Made by a program: the position numbers and the translations under genes. 64,000 nucleotides of DNA from Nevskia sp. (GTDB taxonomy: Bacteria; Pseudomonadota; Gammaproteobacteria; Nevskiales; Nevskiaceae). Position 1 is the first letter of the stretch. The number at the start of each line of letters is the position of its first letter. The notes beneath the pieces were generated by a model, which saw only the letters and a list, made by a program, of their open reading frames with translations, did no database searches and was not told the DNA's origin. Where the stretch lies: positions 682,001 to 746,000 of the forward strand of contig JAKFUK010000002.1 of NCBI GenBank assembly GCA_021732745.1. Direction: 5' to 3'. Positions 59,851-64,000 of the stretch are shown one piece after another.

Positions 59851-60435
59851 TCACGGGCGGTTCAGATAGCCGCGCGCCGGGCAGCCCAGCAGATGATCGT
59901 TGACCACACCAACCGCCTGCAGATAGGCGTAGATGATCGTCGAGCCAACGAACTTGAAGCCGCGCTTGAGCAGCGCCTTCGAGATCGCATCACTCAGCTC
60001 GGTGCGCGCCGGAATCTGCTTCATCTCGGTCCAGTGGTTGACCACGGGCTGGCCGCCGACATGTCGCCACAGCCAGGCATCGAGGCTGCCTTCTTCCTCG
60101 CAGAGCCGCAGATAGGCCTGCGCGTTGAGGATGGTCGCGTTGATCTTGAGACGGTTGCGGACGATGCCGGCATCCGCCATCAGTCGCTCTCGATCAGCAT
60201 CGGTGTAGGCGGCGATCTTGCGGGCGTCGAAGCCATCAAAGGCGCGGCGATAGGTTTCCCGCTTGGCAAGGATCGTCGACCAGCTCAAGCCGGCCTGAGC
60301 GCCTTCGAGTATCAGCATCTCGAACAGCACGCGGTCGTCATGCTGCGGCCGACCCCATTCGGCATCGTGATAAGCCCGCTCGCCCGCCGTCTTCATCGCC
60401 CAGGCACAGGGCGTCGGCGGCAGCACGGCGTTCAT
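59851..60435 (-). CDS. tag: DNA-3-methyladenine glycosylase I
   Basis: Removes 3-methyladenine from alkylated DNA (base excision repair). The 194-residue protein from the ATG at 60435 has the family's zinc ligands spread between ends: CAW near the N-terminus, H in AYHDAEWGRPQHDD, and H and C in VNDHLLGCPARG near the C-terminus. The central LEGAQAGLSWSTILAKRETY and FKFVGSTIIYAYLQAVG are diagnostic of Tag. ATGA overlap with the dihydroorotase stop, so it is coupled to pyrC. Confidence 0.96.
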   Translation of the reverse strand: MNAVLPPTPCAWAMKTAGERAYHDAEWGRPQHDDRVLFEMLILEGAQAGLSWSTILAKRETYRRAFDGFDARKIAAYTDADRERLMADAGIVRNRLKINATILNAQAYLRLCEEEGSLDAWLWRHVGGQPVVNHWTEMKQIPARTELSDAISKALLKRGFKFVGSTIIYAYLQAVGVVNDHLLGCPARGYLNRP

Positions 60436-61754
60436 GCGAACTGGATGCGCTGGCCGAATGGCTGCGGACGCAAGCTCCCATCGCGATAGACCAGCTTGCC
60501 GTTGACCCAGGTGGCGTCGATCCGGGCCTTGAAGCGATGGCCGTCGAACGGCGACCAGCCGCACTTGTAGCGCACACTTTCCGGCGTCACGTCAGTGATG
60601 CCGTTCGGATCGACGACCACCAGATCGGCATAGCCGCCTTCGCGCAGATAGCCGCGATCGACAATGCCGAAACGCTCGGCCGGCGCATGGCAGGCGCGCT
60701 CGATCACCGTTTCCAGCGGCAGTTCGCCGCGCTCGACCAGTTCCATCAGCGCCAGCAGGCTGTGCTGGACCAGCGGCAGGCCGCTCGGCGCCTTGAAGTA
60801 GCTATTGGCCTTCTCGGCCGCCGTGTGCGGCGCGTGATCGGTGGCAATGATGTCGATGACGCCATCGCGCACCGCGGCAATCAGCGCTTCGCGGTCGAGC
60901 AGCGTCTTGACCGCCGGATTGCACTTCAGCTTCGAGCCGAGATGCGGGTAGTAGCTTTCATCGAAGTACAGGTGATGGACGCAGGCCTCCACACTGATCT
61001 GCTTGGTCTTGACGTCGCCCTTGGCAAAGAAATGCAGCTCGCTCGCCGAAGTCATGTGCAGCACATGCAGGCGGGTGCCGTGCTTCTTCGCCAGCCCCAC
61101 GGCCAGTTCGGTGGACTTGTGGCAGGCGGCGGCCGAGCGGATGTAGGGGTGCTCCGAGAACGGCACGTCCTCGCCGTATTTCTCGCGTGCGGCGTCTTCC
61201 GCCACCTTGATCATCGGCGTGTCTTCACAGTGCGTGACGATCATCACCGGCGCGCGCTGGAAGATCTTGTCGAGCGTGTCCGGATTGTCGACCAGCATGT
61301 TGCCGGTCGACGCCCCCATGAAGATCTTGATCGCGCAGGCCTCGCCTTTCTTGAGCGCTTCCAGTTCGCTCAGATTGTCGTTGGTGGTGCCCATGTAGAA
61401 CGCATGGTTCGCAAAGGTGCGGCCGGCGGCGATCCGGTACTTGTCGGCCAGTGCTTCGCGAGTGATCGTCTGCGGATTGACGTTCGGCATGTCGAAGAAG
61501 CTGGTCACGCCACCGGCCACTGCCGCCGCCGATTCGGTCGCCAGATCGCCCTTGGCAGTCAGCCCCGGCTCGCGGAAATGCACCTGGTCGTCGATCAGGC
61601 CGGGGAGCAGCAGACGGCCTCGGGCGTCAAACACTTCAACGCCGGCCGGTGCGCTGATCTTCGGCGCGATCTTCGCGATCCGTTCGCCCTCGATCAGCAG
61701 ATCGGCTTCGAAGCGCTGTCCTTCGTTGATGAGCGTGGCGTTGGTGATGAGCAT
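60432..61754 (-). CDS. pyrC: Dihydroorotase
   Basis: Third step of pyrimidine synthesis, cyclising carbamoyl aspartate; cytoplasmic amidohydrolase. The 440-residue protein has GLIDDQVHFREPGLTAKGD, the likely carboxylated Lys in ACAIKIFMGASTGNM, metal His in VTHCED and LHVLHMTSASEL, and the catalytic Asp in IATDHAPHT. The first His of the usual H-x-H metal pair is Gln here (QVH), as in the Bacteroidetes-type dihydroorotases it resembles. Length 440 fits class I (PyrC2-like). It starts 4 nt after the hicA stop and overlaps tag. The symbol is a functional assignment only. Confidence 0.9.
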   Translation of the reverse strand: MLITNATLINEGQRFEADLLIEGERIAKIAPKISAPAGVEVFDARGRLLLPGLIDDQVHFREPGLTAKGDLATESAAAVAGGVTSFFDMPNVNPQTITREALADKYRIAAGRTFANHAFYMGTTNDNLSELEALKKGEACAIKIFMGASTGNMLVDNPDTLDKIFQRAPVMIVTHCEDTPMIKVAEDAAREKYGEDVPFSEHPYIRSAAACHKSTELAVGLAKKHGTRLHVLHMTSASELHFFAKGDVKTKQISVEACVHHLYFDESYYPHLGSKLKCNPAVKTLLDREALIAAVRDGVIDIIATDHAPHTAAEKANSYFKAPSGLPLVQHSLLALMELVERGELPLETVIERACHAPAERFGIVDRGYLREGGYADLVVVDPNGITDVTPESVRYKCGWSPFDGHRFKARIDATWVNGKLVYRDGSLRPQPFGQRIQFA

Positions 61755-61758
61755 GGCT

Positions 61759-61965
61759 TCAGAGATCCTGTTCGGCGATTCCAGCGAGCTTCATCATGTG
61801 ATGCTGCAAGCCGAGCTTCAATGGAGTGCTGCCGTGAACCGGCAGGGAAATGCGCGCGATCTCGCCCGGCTTCGCGTAGATGTGATGGCTGCCGTTGACA
61901 CGAACCAGAACCCAGCCGCGACGCTCCAGCAGTTTTGCGAACTGCTTGCCGGAGACCGTCTTCAC
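61759..61965 (-). CDS. hicA: HicA-family toxin (YcfA-like mRNA interferase)
   Basis: Small dsRBD-like RNA-cleaving toxin, 68 residues. Catalytic His in VRVNGSHHIYAKPG, preceded by the KLLERRGWVLVR helix-strand. Its start overlaps the hicB stop (ATGA), and its stop is 4 nt before pyrC, so the module lies inside a housekeeping operon. Order antitoxin then toxin on this strand. Confidence 0.92.
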   Translation of the reverse strand: MKTVSGKQFAKLLERRGWVLVRVNGSHHIYAKPGEIARISLPVHGSTPLKLGLQHHMMKLAGIAEQDL

Positions 61966-62165
61966 ACGGCGATTTCGACGACCCGGTCGGTGTTGGCGAT
62001 CGGGAACTCGCTCAAGTTGACGGCAAGGCAGCCTTCGATCGCTTCGTGCAGGTTGGCGACCAGCTCGTCCATCGTCTCGCCCTGACTGACGCAGCCCGGA
62101 ATCGTGGGCACTTCGGCCCAGAACCCGCCTTCTTCTGCTTCGTGAACGATCGCTTTCAGTTTCAT
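61962..62165 (-). CDS. hicB: HicB-family antitoxin (short form)
   Basis: Antitoxin of 67 residues from the ATG at 62165: MKLKAIVHEAEEGGFWAEVP then IPGCVSQGETMDELVANLHE, the RNase H-like HicB fold, ending near NTDRVVEIAV. The C-terminal DNA-binding domain of long HicB proteins is absent, so autorepression must be weak or indirect. Coupled to hicA by ATGA overlap. The frame is open upstream into rsmE but that part is a shadow. Confidence 0.92.
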   Translation of the reverse strand: MKLKAIVHEAEEGGFWAEVPTIPGCVSQGETMDELVANLHEAIEGCLAVNLSEFPIANTDRVVEIAV

Positions 62166-62197
62166 GGCTGGCCCTCGCTGGTGCGTAATTATGCGCC

Positions 62198-62923
62198 TCA
62201 GCCCAGGTCGCCCCAAAGCAGTTGCAGCGCGGCCAAGGTCGCCACGCCTGCCGTCTCGGTGCGCAACACCCGTGGTCCCAAGCCGATCCCGACGCAGCCA
62301 GCTTGCCGGGCGGCGGCGATTTCCTTGTCCGACAGCCCGCCTTCGGGGCCGACTAGCAGCGCGATTTTTGTCGACGATTCCAGCGCCCGCAGCGATACCG
62401 ATTCGGTCGGTGCCAGCAGCAGTCGCAGCGCGCCATCGGCAGGCGATGCCAGCCAGGCATCGAGCTTCTGCACGACGGTCACTTCCGGCACCCGCGTGCG
62501 TCCGCTCTGTTCGCAGGCCGACACCGCGACGCCGCGCCAGTGTTCGAGTTTCTTGTCCCAGCGTTCGGCATCGAGCTTGACCACGCTGCGCTCGGACAGC
62601 AGCGGCACGATGCGGCTGACGCCGAGTTCCACCGCCTTCTGGATCGTGTAGTCCATGCGGTCGCCCTTCGACACGCATTGCGCCAAGGTGACGTCGAGCT
62701 GCGATTCGCGGTCGATGGCATCGAAGTGGTCGATGCGCACACGAACATCACGGCGGCCGGCTTCGACGATGACGGCTGCGTATTCGCCGCCGGCGCCATC
62801 GAACAAGGTCAGCGCCTCGCCGGCGCGCATACGCAGCACCTGCGCGACGTGGCGGGCGGCGTCATCAGGCAGGTCGAGTTCGGCACCAACCGACAGCGTG
62901 GCGGCAACGTGGATACGGGTCAT
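62198..62923 (-). CDS. rsmE: 16S rRNA (uracil-1498-N3)-methyltransferase
   Basis: SPOUT-class methyltransferase for U1498 of 16S rRNA. The 241-residue protein has the N-terminal PUA-like domain (LPDDAARHVAQVLRMRAGEA) and C-terminal knotted SAM-binding motifs ALLVGPEGGLSDKEIAAARQ and LGPRVLRTETAGVATLAALQ, both diagnostic. The start overlaps the aminopeptidase stop (ATGA). Follows it in the same operon and precedes hicBA by 32 nt. Confidence 0.96.
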   Translation of the reverse strand: MTRIHVAATLSVGAELDLPDDAARHVAQVLRMRAGEALTLFDGAGGEYAAVIVEAGRRDVRVRIDHFDAIDRESQLDVTLAQCVSKGDRMDYTIQKAVELGVSRIVPLLSERSVVKLDAERWDKKLEHWRGVAVSACEQSGRTRVPEVTVVQKLDAWLASPADGALRLLLAPTESVSLRALESSTKIALLVGPEGGLSDKEIAAARQAGCVGIGLGPRVLRTETAGVATLAALQLLWGDLG

Positions 62924-63969
62924 GGTGCGGGCGCGGTGGGCATGTCGAGCGTCTGCTGGCGCGTGTCGGGATCGGCCTTGCTCAATGTTTCGGCAGCCGC
63001 GTAGAAGGCCGGGAAGTCATCGCCCGCAGCAACGAACAGGCGGGCAAAGCCCGGAATCAGCGCGTGATACAGGCCGAATGGCAGCAGCTTGGCGTTGTTG
63101 ATTTCGCCGTTCACGAATTCGTCGTAGCCCGAGTAGCCCTGCCATTCACCATCGCGCAGCGCACGGTATTCCTCGCGCATCGTCTCGATGGCCTGTGCTT
63201 TGGCCTGGCGTTTCGCATCGTCGGGCTGGCCGCCGTCGTAGATCGCTTGCAGGCGTTCGCGCAGGCGCAACATCAGCGCGGTGAATTGCTCGGCGCGAAC
63301 ACTGCGCGCATTGCCAGCCGCTGGCAGGCCGCGCGCCGCCTGCCAACGACGCAAGCCTTCGTGCTCGACGAAACTGGCGAAGGATTCGTTGAACGCGGTG
63401 TCGCCTGGCAGATACAGCCGCTGGTGCGCGAGTTCGTGAAAGATGATGCCGACCAGTTCGTCATCGTCCCAGCGCAGCATGGTGTTCATCACCGGATCGT
63501 CGAACCAGCCCAGGGTCGAGTACGCCGGTACATCGCCGATGTAGACCTCGTAGCCCTCGCGCTTGAGCCGCTCGGCTTCCGCTTGGGCGCGGCGATCGTC
63601 GTAGTAGCCGCGATAGGCGACACAGCCAGCAATCGGGACGCACTGCTCGACCGGTGCCAGAGAGAATTCCTTCGCCGCGAACAGATTTTTCAGCACCCAC
63701 GGACGGCCAACATCGGCGTAGTCGGTATAGCTGCCGTTGTCCGGCAGCGCGAGACTTTTCGAGGCGAAGGTGCGGGCTTCAAGGGCGAGCTTGAGTTTGG
63801 CGCGCAGCGCTTCATCGGTGCTCGGCGCGGCCACCAGCTTGGCGATCGGCTCGCGCGCGGCGAGCAAGGCGTACTGACCTTGGGCGAGATGCGCGTAGTA
63901 ATCGAGCGTCGAGCAGCCCGCCAGCAGGGCAAGTAGGGTGGGCAGGCTGCATCTGCCCACCGTGCGCAA
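62920..63969 (-). CDS. Lipoprotein metallo-aminopeptidase (Aminopep family), start uncertain
   Basis: Putative zinc aminopeptidase, 349 residues as counted from TTG at 63969. Lipobox in LLALLAGCSTL, so it is probably outer-membrane- or periplasm-anchored. Zinc-binding HExxH appears as FHELAHQRLY near residue 184, with FNESFASFVEHEGLRRWQAA downstream providing the third ligand. The coding frame stays open to the right edge and its first 12 residues are read from a REP-like repeat (63933-64000). The true start may therefore lie outside the window or be an internal GTG at 63960. Overlaps rsmE by four bases. Confidence 0.8.
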   Translation of the reverse strand: MRTVGRCSLPTLLALLAGCSTLDYYAHLAQGQYALLAAREPIAKLVAAPSTDEALRAKLKLALEARTFASKSLALPDNGSYTDYADVGRPWVLKNLFAAKEFSLAPVEQCVPIAGCVAYRGYYDDRRAQAEAERLKREGYEVYIGDVPAYSTLGWFDDPVMNTMLRWDDDELVGIIFHELAHQRLYLPGDTAFNESFASFVEHEGLRRWQAARGLPAAGNARSVRAEQFTALMLRLRERLQAIYDGGQPDDAKRQAKAQAIETMREEYRALRDGEWQGYSGYDEFVNGEINNAKLLPFGLYHALIPGFARLFVAAGDDFPAFYAAAETLSKADPDTRQQTLDMPTAPAP

Positions 63970-64000
63970 CAGCCGGCCGATCGCAAACCGCGTGGGCAGA
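63933..64000. repeat. REP/BIME-like inverted repeat, GTAG head, GTGGGCA core (copy 3, cut by window edge)
   Basis: GTAGGGTGGGCAGGCTGCAT followed by TGCCCAC, spacer, and the start of the second arm GTGGGCAGA at the edge. Its left arm overlaps the coding sequence for the signal peptide of the aminopeptidase: the sequence TGCCCACCCTAC encodes L-P-T-L. Confidence 0.8.

Overview
The window is 64 kb of dense, GC-rich (roughly 65% by eye) chromosomal DNA from a Gammaproteobacterium. The evidence is divergent rne/rluC, groESL, an lpxK-msbA-kdsB lipid A/KDO block, thiS-thiG-trmB, glcDEF, a PutA without a DNA-binding domain, and ferrochelatase. The mix of families (FadL-like porin, TPR-sulfotransferase, DUF547, many palindromic repeats) suggests a Nevskiales/Xanthomonadales-type environmental heterotroph, but the genus cannot be fixed from sequence alone. 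One tRNA gene, tRNA-Gly(CCC), is present. I see no rRNA, CRISPR array, prophage or plasmid functions.

Layout. 0-8 kb: partial aldo/keto reductase, an orphan gene, thiS-thiG-trmB, tRNA-Gly, an MFS-panE pair and a YegD-like Hsp70. 7.6-11 kb: Trp-rich protein, VapBC, and groES-groEL with a CIRCE-like operator. 11-21 kb: FadL-like porin, a DUF547/GT2/GT-C envelope glycosylation cluster, thiolase, and two amino-acid transporters. 21-27 kb: hemH, a TSP3-repeat protein, Maf/YceF, an ECF sigma factor with its membrane partner, a HAD phosphatase and rluC. 27.7-31 kb: RNase E with a very long C-terminal tail. 31-36 kb: msbA-lpxK-trm112-kdsB-phosphatase. 36-38.7 kb: HIT protein, DUF6624, thioesterase and alcohol dehydrogenase. 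38.7-42.5 kb: an AT-richer accessory island with BrnTA, an IS3-family element with an identifiable 3-bp target duplication, a PD-(D/E)XK (Mrr-like) endonuclease and a SLOG/DUF2493 protein. 42.8-50.6 kb: DUF3597, DUF4399, GST, MATE plus TPR-sulfotransferase, a hydrolase-adenylate cyclase fusion and a SpeE-like methyltransferase fold. 50.6-59.4 kb: putA, hydrolase, cupin and glcD-glcE-glcF. 59.4-64 kb: the minus-strand run aminopeptidase-rsmE-hicB-hicA-pyrC-tag.

Metabolically the window supports proline catabolism (PutA), glycolate oxidation (GlcDEF), thiolytic fatty-acid degradation (thiolase, FadL-like porin), thiazole synthesis (ThiS/ThiG), heme completion (HemH), pantothenate reduction (PanE), pyrimidine synthesis (dihydroorotase) and lipid A/KDO assembly (LpxK, MsbA, KdsB). 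Three toxin-antitoxin modules occur (VapBC, BrnTA, HicBA).

The most unusual signal outside genes is a dense, mixed population of palindromic repeats. (i) REP/BIME-like elements all begin and end with the same GTAG head but carry three different hairpin cores; the head often supplies the stop codon of the neighbouring gene. (ii) Long palindromes have arms built from tandem units of about 9 bp, and one is nested inside another. (iii) Two copies of a CCCTCTCC-type inverted repeat lie inside operons. (iv) Paired elements carry CTTGTCGAAG arms. The best candidate for a little-described functional system is the nuclease plus SLOG pair in the accessory island.
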